Shown here one piece after another: positions 31,341-44,544 of a stretch of DNA of 64,000 bases. Under the pieces are notes generated by a model that saw only the letters and a program-made list of their open reading frames with translations, was not told the origin of the DNA and did not search any database. The stretch lies in contig SMSO01000025.1 in NCBI GenBank assembly GCA_004764695.1, forward strand, positions 2,873,102 through 2,937,101. Direction: 5' to 3'. Position 1 is the first letter of the stretch. Every line of letters starts with the position of its first letter. The stretch comes from Schizochytrium sp. TIO01. Lineage: Eukaryota; Sar; Bigyra; Thraustochytrida; Thraustochytriidae. The position numbers and the translations under genes are program-made.

Positions 31341-32612
31341 CTCGCTAAATTGTTCATACCTATCAGCTAAGTTCCCTCCTCTTTGGAGACCAAAGCATAC
31401 TTAGGACCGCATAATACAGATTACATGGATTGCAAAACTAGATAGTGAGGTGTAGTAGCTATTAGTGCGAATTAAAGGTCTGCGTCAGTGGAGCTGCACA
31501 AGTTTAGATCATCATGGCGAACCGTAGGAGAAACTGCGATGCGATGATAGATCGCGATGGCTTGCTTGTCCAAGGCCATCCTATTTGTGCAACTTCTGTG
31601 CTTGCTCGATAGTGATATTACCTCAAAACAGCCTCGTGTCGGCAACGAATGGCGCCTCGAGTCCAAGCTGTTGAAAATGGATGCACTACTCGGCTATGAT
31701 AACTTGAACTTGAACTTGAAACTTGAGGAAGATAGTACCAAGAAAATAGCACAATTAATGGGAAAGCTTGATGTATGTCTGGTTATCGGGGCGAGTAATC
31801 CAAGTTCTGCGTGAAGGAGGTCGTCGCGATAGCGAGGCAGAGATAGCGGAGGTAATATCGCACAGCGAGCTAAGCAGGGAGCTGATTAGCAGTGGATGCA
31901 GTCAGCGGCGAAGAAAACAAAGGCTTCAGCGCGAAGGATGTGCTTTGTGGTCTAGATTAGGGGAAGGACAGGACAAAATAAAGGGGGTTCAGAGCGGTAA
32001 CCTTAATTAGGAGCTGCTAAGGGAATCCTTCTGTCATCGAAAGATCATCGAAATCTTTCAGAAGATGATCATGAACTACCAACATTGAACAGAAAGTGTC
32101 ACTTTGGCTTTTGTTTCGTGTTGATTGGTTTCTCATTTGAGTAGAGCGAAATAAACAGCGAAGGCATTGGAAATGGGGAAGTATTACACCATCGTCGTAG
32201 TGTGAGGAGAAAGTGGAGCCGCATAAGCCACACCGTCCGGAAGGCCTAGGCGAGCTTAGATGTTTACGTGTCGTCTTGAGACCTAGTTCCTTATGCTTCC
32301 ATTCTCTGAGGTCGTCCAATCCTTCAATTCATTGATTATCAATTCGTAGAAGCGAAGGCCACTGTATCAGTGCCATACATTCGATCATAAAACAAAGAAA
32401 GAAACGAATTCTCAACTTTTTTCTTTTCTTCTTTTCCCGAAACAATTTGTTTAAACTGAAAGATTGTAAAGATGAAAAATATTTAGAAACTCTAAAAACA
32501 TTTAAAAACTTAGAATAAATGTTTAACAAGAAAAAAAATGAAACTTTGAAAGAAAAAGAGAAGTATAATATTTCTAGATGAAAATAAATCTAACTGCAAT
32601 GCACTTTACACA

Positions 32613-32645
32613 TCTTCTTCTCCTCCTCCTCCTCCTCCTCCTCCT
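32613..32645. repeat. CTC trinucleotide run
   Basis: TTC then CTC repeats. Confidence 0.85.
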
Positions 32646-35600
32646 TCATAATGATGAACTGCGCAATGTAATGCAAGAGCCATATTTTCAAGCAAGACAG
32701 TCATGGCTCTGATCTGTGGAGCGACACGACCAGCCAAAATGACGCAAAGCTGATGGCTATCGTGAGCCGGTAGAGCTCTAGAGTGTCTGCAGCCCAAGAC
32801 CTCTCTCAGCCATGTCAATCGACGTCAGATTTCCTTGTTCACACAGTCAATGAGTCCAACTAAGAGAAACCCTCGATAGCATGATCCTAAGATCAATCAA
32901 CCGAGATCTCTTGAAAACTTGAACAGAAAGAACCCGAAGGGCTAACTGCTCTCCATCTACTTTGGGAACTAGGATCTTGGGGAGACTGGCCGTTTAGCAT
33001 ACACCACCCTCAGGGCGCAGCAAACACAATGGACAGAGCAGAGACCCAGGAACTGTCTCCGAGCAGAAAAGTTGAGTCAGAAAGCCAAAGACTTGAAAGA
33101 AAGACTTCTTGCAAGGGTGTGCACCCCTAGAGGGCGACTATGTGGCGGTACTGCCTACCTCGGGCAAGCATGAGTAAAGGCAGCGATAGCGAGTAAGGTG
33201 GGAAAGCAGAGGGCTAGTAGTGCTAGCTAGTAGGGCGTCGCCCGTGCAGATAAGTAGTCCATCAGGACTCTTTTAAAAACTTGCAGGTGCCACGCCTGCA
33301 CGTGCTCGAGATCTTCGGTTGGGATTTCAAGATCGATCAGGTGAGCAGATTCTTGAAGATCATCGCCTCTTGCAGGATCTCTGCATCGGGGTGCTTGCTA
33401 TGATTCGAGTTGGGCTGGAGATGACAAAAGAAATGGCTGTTGATTATTCATTTGGTGCAATTGTAGGTACTACTTTAAGTTGATCTGATAGCAAATTACC
33501 AGGATCTTAGGATTGGCTGAGGCACTTCATGAGCGCAAATTGAAAGCGCTGCGTATGGCAAGATAGAGGCTCATAGGAACGAAATTGACGAATTATCTCG
33601 AAGTTCAAAGTTCATTAGGGTTAAGAGATACAGGAGATACCATTTTAAATGATGATGGTTGTAAACCTGAAGAGTAAGTCAAAACGGTAAGTGCAGAACG
33701 AATCTTTGAATTTTACACTATGTTAGAAAATAACTTAAAATCCTTCATCATAAATGAATGCAAACCTTGGCAAGTGCATCAGTCTTGGATCATAGCTGGC
33801 GATCCGCATTCTTTGACACTTCAAACTTTGTCCACCAGAGTTTCAAAAAAACCTGTATTAGTAGTTACCTTGATGCTCTTTTGAAGCTCGATCTTTAGCC
33901 GTAGAGGCCTTTGACAATAGGTAGGGTGTGTAAATTGCTCACTTTCTGCTATGCTGTTGCTAGTTCTTCATGCTCTCAGAAGTTCTGCATTTATTGTATT
34001 CTACTTGAGGCGTAATTCGTAATTCGAAAGGGAAAGGTTAGCTAGGGCGGACTCGCAGAGCCGGTAGAGACATCGCCGTCGCCATCGCCGAATGAATCAT
34101 TCTTACGTAAGGCCGTCTACTCTTTGTTGAGGCCATCAGGTTCTCCTGCCCATCTCCATCTCCGTGCAAAGTCTTTGAGCTCGACTATCACGTCACGTTT
34201 ATAAAGAAAGTGTATTTCTCCTATCCTGTTTTGAAGATCAAGCATTACTAGTCAAGACTCACACATTATAATTTCAATTTAATTTTTTAAAACTAATTTT
34301 TTCAACCTCTTATTTTAAAAGTTTAAAGTAATAATTTTCGTAGGTAAATTCCATTGGGAGTGAATGCCTTGACTAAAGAAGTGCAACTGGCGTGCGAAAG
34401 AACGTGAAGAAGAGAGAGTTCGAAGAAGAGAATCGGTTGAAGCCATTTGGGTCCGGCTACTGCTTTGTCAGTCAGCCACAGACTAAGGACAAGCGGTGAC
34501 ATGGCGAGAAACGACGACATCATGAGAGCACTGGCTGGCTGCAAAGCTTCTTCCTTGAGGAAGGAGCCCTCCGTCGCAAAAAGATTGCATGCATAAACCG
34601 TCCTTCATTCCTGAAGCAAACAAGCGTGGAGATGTATAGTACCTATCACCTTCTGGTGACAGTAAGTTTGATCTGCAAATCGGGGTAAATCAGAGATCAT
34701 AAAAGATCATAATGATAATCCGAAATTTAATGTCGCAGGCAAAATCACTAACAAGGAGACTCGAAGGTAGGGTTGAGAGAATCACCGTGTTCTCTCAAGT
34801 TGAGGTTTCATCCATTGAGGGCCTTCAGGGCCATATGACGCGGTCCCAGGGCGAGCCACCTGTAGAAAGGCTGTGGAAGCAGCTTTATGGTAGCATTGAG
34901 TGCAGCATAGCCAGCTTTGACGTTTAGGCTCGGGCTCACGAACAGCTCGAGCGGTACTGCGCAAAATAGAGCCTTTTTGATCTTAGTGGGCTGTGTAGGA
35001 GTATCTATTGCTCTTTTAGCTAAAACCCAAAACGCACACCCCAAACAGACTGGAAAAAAATACTACGACGACTTGGAGGATCATCATCGTGGTCAGGCTG
35101 CACGGCACTCAGGCACGCACGAGAAGCTCCTTGCGGCATTGGTAGGTATGGCCTTCGCGTGGCGTGAGAACTGCTCGGACCAAACCGAAGTGCACTCGGA
35201 CGTGAGATTAAACTTGAGCAATCTGAGTGACGGACTCAGGAGCGGTAATCTTGCCGGAGCTGGTTTTATAGCAGCACCGCACGTTTTTATCCAATTTTTC
35301 AAGCTAATTAACTCTGGTCGATCATTTATGGCCAGTTTGAGCTGCTTGAGCTTTCTACTATCGACATCTTACATTGAAAACTAGAGCTCAAAAGGGAGTC
35401 GATAAGCGATCCGCTGTGCAGCACGTGCAGATGTAGCGACATGCACAGACTTAAGGAACGCTTATTTTTATTCTATTTGTTTGAGGCTATTCTTAATAGT
35501 TATTGCGGCTATCAAAATGCAGAGTTTGTAAAATTTCAATTCGAATGTTTATTTCTTCATTTTATTTAAATGTTAATTTAAAGTAAAGAAAACCTTTTAT

Positions 35601-35953
35601 TTTTATTAAAAAAAATAAAATTTATAAAAGACCGTCTGGCTGACTGATTGGCTGAGATATGCCATAGTAGTAGTATACAACAGAACATAAATACGGTTCC
35701 GCCACCACCGCGTGCTGCTTGCTCTGAAATGTCTCGTTTTAGTCAAAGGCATGGTGTGAAGGCAATCTGAGACTGAGTAGTGCTGATATGCCAAAATTAA
35801 CGTTTCACAGTTCACAACTTTGGACATTTTGCATTTGAAAATAAAACCTTGTGCAAATGTGGTTGGCCAGCAGTGTTGCAGCATGACGATCCTGATTTTC
35901 TTGCGATCTTCAGCGCAGGGAGAGGAGTACAAGGTAAGGAAGAGGGGGTTGGA

Positions 35954-35970
35954 GGGGGGGGGGGGGGGGG
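35954..35970. repeat. Poly-G run of 17
   Basis: An unbroken homopolymer of G flanked by AGGGGGTTGGA on the left. Such runs can form G-quadruplexes and are prone to sequencing-length error. Confidence 0.9.
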
Positions 35971-38900
35971 TTAAAGGGTTGTGCAACTTTTCTGTCGTTT
36001 AAAGTCGAATTATTGTGCATGATTTCTTCTTGTATTGAAGCTCGAAATGAGGCATGCGGTTGTGCAGCTCAGAATTTCAGATATATAACGCTACACAGAT
36101 GTCGATTATGGCAGTGTTTGATGCAATTTAGTTTTGAACTAACTTAATTTCATAGTAATCAACTGAAATTACAGGTATGCAAAGAAATTAGGCCCTAGAT
36201 TTATATTGCAGATTGATGACAATGCTGGACGATTCTGTGTTGAAGAACTGGTCTAAATCCAATGTAAAAATATTGAAGAAATTTAAACAACTTATAATAG
36301 CACAACAATTGGCTAGCTGAGCACACCTGGAATTGTTTTTATTCAAAATTCCTTGGCTATTCGGTGAGTGTTTTGTCAAGGTGTTTTTTGATCTCTTCAA
36401 TTCAGGGGGCTCCAGCAAATCATCGCTTTGCCTGAAACTTTCCAAGTCTCTAGGAGGGGATGCACAACAGATAATTCTCATTCCCCTATACGATTACATT
36501 CGCAGCATTTATTGAAACAGACCTGGGCAACAAATTATCCTGAATTTGGCAAATTGTCCTCAAGATGTTTATTTACTAAGTCGTGTTCTTATTTTTAAAA
36601 AATGTACACACTTATGAGGGAGAGCCAATTATCGCCTTGATATAGGGAAATATGCCGTGCGCATGTGATTGTATGCTGATCTTTTGCAAGCGCTCCAGGT
36701 TGCTAGCTGCACTGTAAATTGCCATGTGTGAATTTTCTTTGTCCGCACTTTGGGTACAACATTTTTCGTTGTTGTTTAAAAAGCTTTTACCACTTTAAAA
36801 AAAGAAAAGAAGAAAAAGTTAGAAAAAGATTTTACAAAATCAACATTTCACTGTAAGGAGAACTCCGAGTCTGAAAACGCTTTGGAAGACAACCGTATTG
36901 TAAAAGACTCCACCCACGATACCATGAACTGCCAAACAGGGGGCTTCCAACACCCATTCGGAAGCGAGCAAAGGAAGAGGGACCATCTTGCAGCACTCAG
37001 AGTCATAGAAGCAGACTGCAAAGCATCATCATTTGATAGCAGTTTTTAAGAAAGCATAGGATTGCTGCCGGAGTCACCTGGATGAAGCGCCTCTATTCCA
37101 GCGTCAAGGCGTCTCGCTACAGCAGAAGTACGGTTGTCAGAAAACCCAAAGTCGCAGAGCTAACCTTCGCCAGGCCGCACGCAAGTTTAGCTGCAGTGGC
37201 CACACAGACTGACAGCCAGACAGCCCAATTTCATTGCACAACTGCTATATTCTATTAAAAGCGATTTGCTCTTTCTTGAGCTATTCTGAGACGGAAGTAA
37301 TCTCCATCAAAATTTAATCACGATAATTATGATACTCCAGCATCGATATAGTGAACGCGGCTACGGTAAGCTTGGGGTGTTGGAATACCTTATGAGATGG
37401 CTCAGCATGGGCCCTCGTTGCTTCTGGGTGCACGCCGAAGTGGATTGCTCATTAGTTTCTATTTTTATTTTATTTATTTTTAATTAAACAATTAAAGTTA
37501 GAATGAATTATAGATATTGGGGTCAGAAGTCATGGAAATAAGAAGTAAATACATAGAGGGTTTCCAGTGAATTTCTTATCCTATCAATTGTGGAAAGGCG
37601 ATGCTTTTCCTGGCCAATGCTGTCAGAAATACACAGCTGCGATGTGATCCAGATAAGGGCTCAATTGTTTATCTCCTTGATGATTCGGTCCGATTAGCCA
37701 TCGTAGTTCAATGGATCGCATTTCTGGCGATTTGCTCAGAGGCCGCTACGCAGATGCAGTGTCGTAGCCAATCTCAGGCAATGGATTGATGATGTACCAG
37801 CAAATTTCTGCTTGATTTGTTTCTCAAGCTTTATCATAAAATAAATATGCAAAGTGAAACAAAAACACTTGAACGAACTCCTGGATCACCCAGTGAATCT
37901 CTGCAACTATGTTTCGTAGAGGTCTTTTCAAATTTAAATTACGTTAGAAAGAGAGTGGAGAGTGGATATAAGATTGCTCAACATCGAGACTTACATTCGA
38001 ACCGTGACGGTGCGCGTTTTCACAAACCGGGTTTTGCAGCACCAACTATAATAGCTACTGGTGCATAAATGCAGTGTTTCGAGGAACGGCGCATGCAAGC
38101 AATCTGGCTTCGAGCAAGTTTCAATTCGCCAGCAAACTTAGACAGTTTTTTGTTTTGTTTGTTTTTTTACAACAAAGGTGAAGAAATCTTAATCCTCTTC
38201 ATCTCAATTGTACGCTTACACTCCCATAGCAATCTCTAAGTGCACGTAAAAGAATGATTGTATGCCGTGCTCTCTGAGGCTGCCGAGTTTGCATGCTGTA
38301 AGTTGCGGAATAACGATTGGAAGCAGCCGTAACTAGAAATATACTAAATCAGAGGTGGGTGAGAGTACCTTTCACTATTACTTCTATTTTCCTTTTCCAA
38401 GAGAAAAAAACAAAAAAAAAACAGAATATATACAACTAAGAAGACACAGATCTGGCGCGTGAAAGAGATTTCTTCGTTGCGCGTTCTTCTTTCGTTGGGT
38501 TTTCGAGTTCTTTGCCATTCAAGCGGTAGGACTTTGCCTGCTCCAGGTTTAACCCCGCTTGCCTGCTATCCTGTAGGTTTTCGGGAGAACCAATCTCCCG
38601 GCGTGGAGCAGTCTGATTGGCTGTCGCTCGATCGGAGAGGATTGGAATGGTAGCTCACGCCCGAGAACGCGAAGGGTGTCTTCTTCCTCGCCTCGCCATC
38701 TCGCTCCCGGCTGTGCGTCCTTGCATATTTATGTCTCCAACAAATGTTAAAAGCCGCTTACTCATTCGAGCGACTTTATTTCTCTTTCTGCCAGAACCTT
38801 AAACAACTCTATAAAACCATGTTTTAAGTATTTTATTTGGCCAAAATCTGCGTCTTTCCTATATGAACGAAGCCCAGCAGCACGTGCACACCAGCAGGGC

Positions 38901-40353
38901 TCGCAAGAGTAGTCGAACTTGAAACAAAGCTTCTGATGAAACTTACAGCATGCATGACTCGAAGAGGAGCCGCGATCTGGCTGGTCGGGGAACTGGCGTA
39001 AGTGAATAGACTCGGTATCAAGGTTTCTCAGAGTTTTCAGTCATCTCCTCGACGATTCGCTATGATCCGTGGAAGACTAGCAACGCCCTTGAACAAAGCA
39101 GCTACTCCTTTAGACATCATCACGGCGACCCTAGGCCTTCACTCGATCTTGCCAATTAAACCCTACAATAGGCCTGCCTCCTTTTTCGTTTCTCAAGTAA
39201 GGTAGGTATGATATCATAATATACAGTATTTTTTTTAATAAACATTAAAAAATATATATTTATAATAAAATTATCTTTACTGTAAAAATAAAATAAAATG
39301 CTTTTTAGTTGGAATAGTTTTAATTCCAAGTGAGCAATAAATTAAATACGGACCCTTGGTGCGAATTCGTATTCGTATCCATTTATCCGGACGCTACCGC
39401 TGCACATCCCTTTCTCTCTATATATACTGCGCTACACCTCTTCGGTTTGCATCCCTAATCTATCCCTAATCAGCCGGCTGTTTTCCATTACACGAGGCCA
39501 TCTCTTGGCAGGCAGGCGGGCAGGCACTCACTCATTCACTCAACAAGTCGTTCAAACGAACAAGCGAAGCAAGCAAACTCAAGATCGCAAGTGTTCTCAA
39601 TGTTCCCAATTTCTCACCGTGCTCCAAACGTTCCTCTCATATCGTCGCAAACCCGTGCTTCAATTGAAAAGAAAGTCTTCAGCTGGGCTACCAGTTCCCG
39701 CAAAACCTTCGTCATGCTTAGCAGTTCTCCGTTCAACCGACCTCGAATCGACCTCGCCTTCGAAGGGCTCCAAGGCAGACTAATCCATATTTTGATTGGT
39801 GACTTGCAAATTGTAGTGCCTTGCTCTGCTTGCAACTCTGAAGAGAAGTGTGCAGTCTTAATCTATGGCGCACGCGCCGATTAGAACAAACGCAAGGATT
39901 AAAAGCGCCTCATGTAGCTAAGCAGGGAGCTCGATCCCTGAGCATTATCATGACTCTTGAGGATCACCATCATGATTGCTTCTGATTACCTTATTTTCAT
40001 CATTTTGTCAGGCGTCGCCGATGCCACCTTCAAAGTTGCTTTCCCACGAGCTTCCAAAGGGGCACACTGTGCATCATCATTAGCATCACCATCATGAGCT
40101 TTCCACCCTCTTAAAGTCTAATCCAGTTTATTATTTCTTACCACATTTTAAAAGTTTCCCTTCTACTTTTCAAGTTTTTTTTGTCTTGTTTTTTCTCTGT
40201 TGTTTGCAACTTGGAAATTTTTAGTTTCACTTTTAGTTTTAAAACTAACATATGTTAGACTATAAATTGGCGACTCCTAATTTTCAACGTTGTGTGGAAA
40301 TATACTATTTTTTAGTTTATGGCTTTGCAAAAACTCATGTAATTGTTAATCAC

Positions 40354-40376
40354 TTTTTTTTTTTTTTTTTTTTTTT
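40354..40376. repeat. Poly-T run of about 23
   Basis: A homopolymer T run in an AT-rich stretch. Read on the minus strand it is an A-tail, a possible mark of retroposition, though no element next to it was recognised. Confidence 0.85.
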
Positions 40377-41309
40377 CTGAGTGAATATAAATAAAGAGGA
40401 CCTAGGAAAAGGTACTGCACCTTTTCGTCAAATTATGAGAAGAAGAAGCGCAAATATAGGTGCTAAGACCTAGTCCAAGCCGCTTGTGATGAGGAAGGAC
40501 GAGAAGAAGATCACTGAGAAGAGGAACAAGTTGAAGTCCTATAGAGCGCCTCCCAGCTGGCATCAACGAGAAAAACACTTCATCTTCTTTCCGTCTTTCA
40601 TATGTATGTCTTGTAATTTGGTTTGTTTTCTTTTAGAGGTTGTGTTTTAGTTTGCAATGGTCCTTCGCAAGATCCTGGTTTTGAAGATTGCCACAGCAAG
40701 GAAAGGCAATGTTCGCTCGCGCATTTGTCACGACGGCCGCGGGCGAGAAACTGTTTGAGAGACGAGGCAGCTGTCCTGGCATCAAGTTCAGGCATCTGTC
40801 TGGCATGAATGTTGATGAAAATAAAACACTCCTGCCGAATGGAATTCTTGGGAGTCATTCAATCCCATTTCCAAGCTCATGCTACTATTTAGCGCGTACT
40901 GACTAAGCAGTAACCCAAATTAAATAGAATAAATAATTAAATAAAACTAACAATCTAACTAACATCTAGCTCGCGCACGCAGCCAACTAACTAACGTACC
41001 GACTAACTAACTAATCGATTCGAAGAACTAACGAACTTGATTCAAGCTGGCCGAAGTAACAGCAAAGATCGAGCTTTCGCCGGCTCGAGGCCTCCCAAGC
41101 TGCGATTGGGCTCGATCGACTCGCAGTTCTTCTGCGCAAGCCTCCTTTGCGTCATTCTTCTTCTCCTCCTGAAGCGGCTTTTTAGGCGCCTGCTCGTTCT
41201 TGGTAGCCTCAACAGCCAAAGCAGAGAGACGTCTCAGGGACCACAGCAGTGCGTCCCCACCTCCCTGCTTGCTGGCCTTGTTCGCACACTTTCATTTTTT
41301 TGATATAGG

Positions 41310-41310
41310 A

Positions 41311-41349
<39 letters not shown>

Positions 41350-41351
41350 AA
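41310..41351. repeat. AAAT tetranucleotide array
   Basis: About ten AAAT/TAAA units directly after a GC-rich block and a short T-run. Confidence 0.9.
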
Positions 41352-41610
41352 TCAGTTTTCGCAAAGGGTGTTTTTAATTTCTTGGGAAAGGTGAGAGAAA
41401 GAAAAAAAGAAATTAAAAAGTAGGAATGCATGCCAAAAAGGGGGATCTTCGTGCTGATTGGTTTCGTGGAAGTGGTCAGATGAACTAGTCAAGTTTGGGG
41501 GATCAAGCGCGGCTCGAGACGAGCTGGCGCACGCTCATGCGTGCTTTCCTCCCTCTCTCTTCCTACGGGTTTGCTGGGGAATATGGTTCGCTTGGCGTGC
41601 GCAGGCGCAG

Positions 41611-41637
41611 CGGCTCGGCTCGGCTCGGCTCGGCTTG
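41611..41637. repeat. GGCTC pentamer run
   Basis: Five GGCTC-type units inside the GC-rich block at 41.45-41.65 kb. Confidence 0.85.
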
Positions 41638-41951
41638 GTTCGTGCGATAAGAGGCTTTTACAATCACTTTTGATCGCAACTCTTCTTATAAAAAGAATAT
41701 GTTTTTCATTTTTCATTTTTTTTTTTAAATAAAGATGCTTATGAGGTTCTTCTCAAGTTTTAGAAAAAGCAAAAGCAAAGAATCCATGAACATTGTCATT
41801 GCCGCCTGGTGAGGCAGCCACAGGGGCGAGGCAAGCCTTAAGTTATCCTTCTTACACACAAACAAAGGATTGTCTGCCGCCTTCTCGTTGCGGCTACTTT
41901 CCAGCGTGCTTTATACTAGCAATGCCTCAGAAACACAGCGGCTCTAGCCTG

Positions 41952-41972
41952 CCCCCCCCCCCCCCCCGCCCC
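41952..41972. repeat. Poly-C run of 16, then GCCCC
   Basis: Homopolymer C, interrupted once by G. Length may be uncertain in any assembly. Confidence 0.85.
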
Positions 41973-43164
41973 TCTTTTTAGTGTGAAAGAATTATACCCT
42001 TCTTTCTAAATCTAAATTAGTTCTTCAGTTAGCTCAATGTTTTTATTCGTCTGTTTTCGTCTCTCATATGGAGTTCACCCCGCGGTCGGCACGTGAACTA
42101 ACCTCCATTTACCTTATACACTAAGAGATGCAAGGGAGGCTCCTTGTCAAACAGTCTACGAGCAACCAAAAAGATCAGAGTGATGGTGAAAAGTCGCACG
42201 CTGCTTGTGCACATAGAAAAGAAGAGGCCGGAGGCGTCTATTATCCTCATTTTTAGGCACCATTAATCGAATTTTTCATTAGACAAGGGTCATCAAGTTG
42301 AATTGCATATTATCATTTTCTTATAAAAGATTAGTGAGAGTGGAGGAAAGAGGGACTATGTTTTTATAAAGAGTTATCTTGATCTTGAGTTGATCTTGAG
42401 TCAAGAAAGCACGTCAGACAAGGATCGGAGGCAATGCGCAAGAAAGACATGCGCATGAGACGCTGGCAGCCAGAGAGCAGGGCAGCTGTGAAGACGGAGA
42501 GACAGTGGTTGCAAAGGAGGAGGAGGACTGCCGTGCCCACAGAGAGGAATTTTGGCAAACTAAAGTCTTTTGCTCTGCTTTAAAATACTTTTCGTTAAGA
42601 AATTAATAAGAAAAGTTTTTAGGTAAAGTATTTCTTTATTTGAGAAGTTTTCATACCTCCTAAGATTGGAAAACATAAACATGGTGACTCTGACCGACTT
42701 ACTTCTAATGGATTAAAGAATAAGTCGAGGGGGCTTGTTATTTACTTTTCTTCAAGCTTTCTTCTATGCGCTCGTGCTCCTGAGGAACACAACACGACGG
42801 AGAAAGCATAATTAGTTGATATAGTTAAATTTATTTATTTTTGTTTTCTCAAAAATTGAAAAAGGTTATTAAATAAGTAAGTGTAAATCATACTTGCGCA
42901 GAAAGAAGTGAAAACTAAAATAATTAGCTGTTCTCTTATTAATGTATACAAAATGAAAAATGAAAGGGTTTTATAGAGAAATATATGGAAGGAATAGAAA
43001 AAGGGGAGGCGCGCGACGAGCGATGATTCCGGGAAAGCAAACCTGCAACTCGCTTCGAAGCCTTCGGAGCAAATCCAAAACTCAGGGCGCTCAGCCTGGA
43101 TAGGTAATAATAATAATAATATATCAAGACGAGCGAGGCAGTAACAAGCACATAAACCAGCAAG

Positions 43165-44544
43165 ATGTCTGTCAGCAACGAGACAGTCGCTGCTCTCTTG
43201 GAGACGGCCAATGCGTTCTCCGCATTCCAGTCTACATCAGATAACATCTGGATGCTTGTGACCGGTTTCCTCGTGTTCTGGATGCATGCCGGATTTGCCA
43301 TGCTCGAGTGCGGTTCCGTCCAGCACAAGAACAGCGTGAACATTTGCTTCAAGAACCTTGGCACTGTCTGCATCAGTGCTGTCATGTACTATCTTATTGG
43401 TTACGCCTTCGCCTACGGTGGTGACGGCACCTACTTTGACGATGATGGCAACTACGTCTCCCAGGAAGGTTTCCAGGCCTTCATCGGCTCTGGCACCTAC
43501 GCTCTTAAGGGCGCTGAGACCTCCAGCATGGCCTTCTTCTTCTTCCAGTTTGCCTTCTGCGCCACCGGTGCCACCATCGTGTCTGGAGCCGTCGCTGGCC
43601 GCATCAACCTCATCGCTTACTTCCTCATCGCCGTGTACATGACCGGCTTCGTGTACCCGATTATCTCCCATTGGATCTGGTCCTCCAACGGCTGGATCTC
43701 TGGCTTCAAGTACGCTGACAAGTTCTTGAACGCCTGCGGTATGATTGACTTTGCCGGCTCTGGTGTCGTGCACATGACCGGTGGTATGTCTGCTCTCGTC
43801 TTTGCCAAGGTCCTCGGACCCCGCATTGGCCGCTTCGATGCCGATGGCGTGCCCCAGGTGATCCCCCCCCACAACATCGCTCTTCAGACCCTCGGTGTCT
43901 TCATCCTTTGGTTCGGATGGTACGGTTTCAACTGTGGCTCCACCCTTGTTTGGGACGGAGACGCAGCTGGCCACGTCGCTGTCACCACCACTCTCGCTCC
44001 TGCCTGCGCCGTTATCACCACCATGATCTTCCAGCGTATCCGCACCGGTGTCTTCGACATTGAGGCTGCCCTCAACGGAGCTCTCGCTGGCCTTGTCGGC
44101 ATCACTGCCCCCTGCCGTGTGGCCCCCGCATGGGGTGCCGTTCTCATTGGCATCATCGCTGGTTTTGTGTACCTTGGCGCCTCCAAGCTCGTCGTGAGCG
44201 TCCTCAAGATTGATGACCCCGTCGATGCCATCGCTGTGCACGGATTCTGCGGTATCTGGGGTGTCCTCGCTGCCGCCATCTTCGCTGACAAGGAGACCGC
44301 ATTCTCCTCATACTGCCCTGAGGACGTTCCCTTCAACCGTGGCGTCCAGTTCGGTACTCAGGTCGTCGGTGTGCTTGCCATTGCTGGATGGTGCTTCCTC
44401 ACCTGCCTTCCCCTCGCCATCCTCCTCAAGGTTGTTGGTATCCTCCGCGTGTCCGAGGCCGCTGAGGAGGCAGGTCTCGATGCCTCTGAGCACGGCGCTG
44501 TCGCCTATGTTGGTGACAAGAACGCCAAGCTTGCCCCTGCGTAA
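43165..44544 (+). CDS. AMT1-type ammonium transporter (copy 2)
   Basis: This second ammonium transporter has 459 residues and the same architecture as copy 1: signature DFAGSGVVHMTGG at 195-207 with pore His 203, second pore His 359 in DDPVDAIAVHGFCG, FNCGS block at about 255, and C-terminal GLDASEHGA. Helix sequences differ enough from copy 1 that the two are old paralogues. A DDDGNYVSQEG insertion at about 92-102 between the second and third helices is missing in copy 1. Codons end almost always in C or G (GCC, CTC, ATC), much more than in neighbouring genes, which implies high expression. The gene starts at the first ATG after an in-frame stop and has no intron. Copy 1 lies 13.2 kb upstream on the other strand. 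Confidence 0.95.
   Translation: MSVSNETVAALLETANAFSAFQSTSDNIWMLVTGFLVFWMHAGFAMLECGSVQHKNSVNICFKNLGTVCISAVMYYLIGYAFAYGGDGTYFDDDGNYVSQEGFQAFIGSGTYALKGAETSSMAFFFFQFAFCATGATIVSGAVAGRINLIAYFLIAVYMTGFVYPIISHWIWSSNGWISGFKYADKFLNACGMIDFAGSGVVHMTGGMSALVFAKVLGPRIGRFDADGVPQVIPPHNIALQTLGVFILWFGWYGFNCGSTLVWDGDAAGHVAVTTTLAPACAVITTMIFQRIRTGVFDIEAALNGALAGLVGITAPCRVAPAWGAVLIGIIAGFVYLGASKLVVSVLKIDDPVDAIAVHGFCGIWGVLAAAIFADKETAFSSYCPEDVPFNRGVQFGTQVVGVLAIAGWCFLTCLPLAILLKVVGILRVSEAAEEAGLDASEHGAVAYVGDKNAKLAPA

Larger units (their letters stand above)
29968..43164. other. Gene-poor interval between the two ammonium transporter genes
   Basis: This 13 kb stretch lies between two gene starts (divergent genes), so both promoters are inside it. 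GC-rich blocks of a few hundred bases (about 30.79-31.25, 34.8-35.3, 38.45-38.75, 41.0-41.65 kb) alternate with AT-rich DNA and microsatellites. ORFs reach 155 codons (34917-35384, plus) but none resembles a known protein. Entries for individual repeats are listed separately. Confidence 0.5.

Noticed and set aside
34917-35384. 155-codon plus-strand ORF
   Set aside because: It lies in a GC-rich block where several frames are open, and the translation resembles nothing I know.
43237-44241. 334-codon minus-strand ORF
   Set aside because: Shadow of AMT copy 2. The strong C-ending codon bias on the sense strand keeps this antisense frame open.
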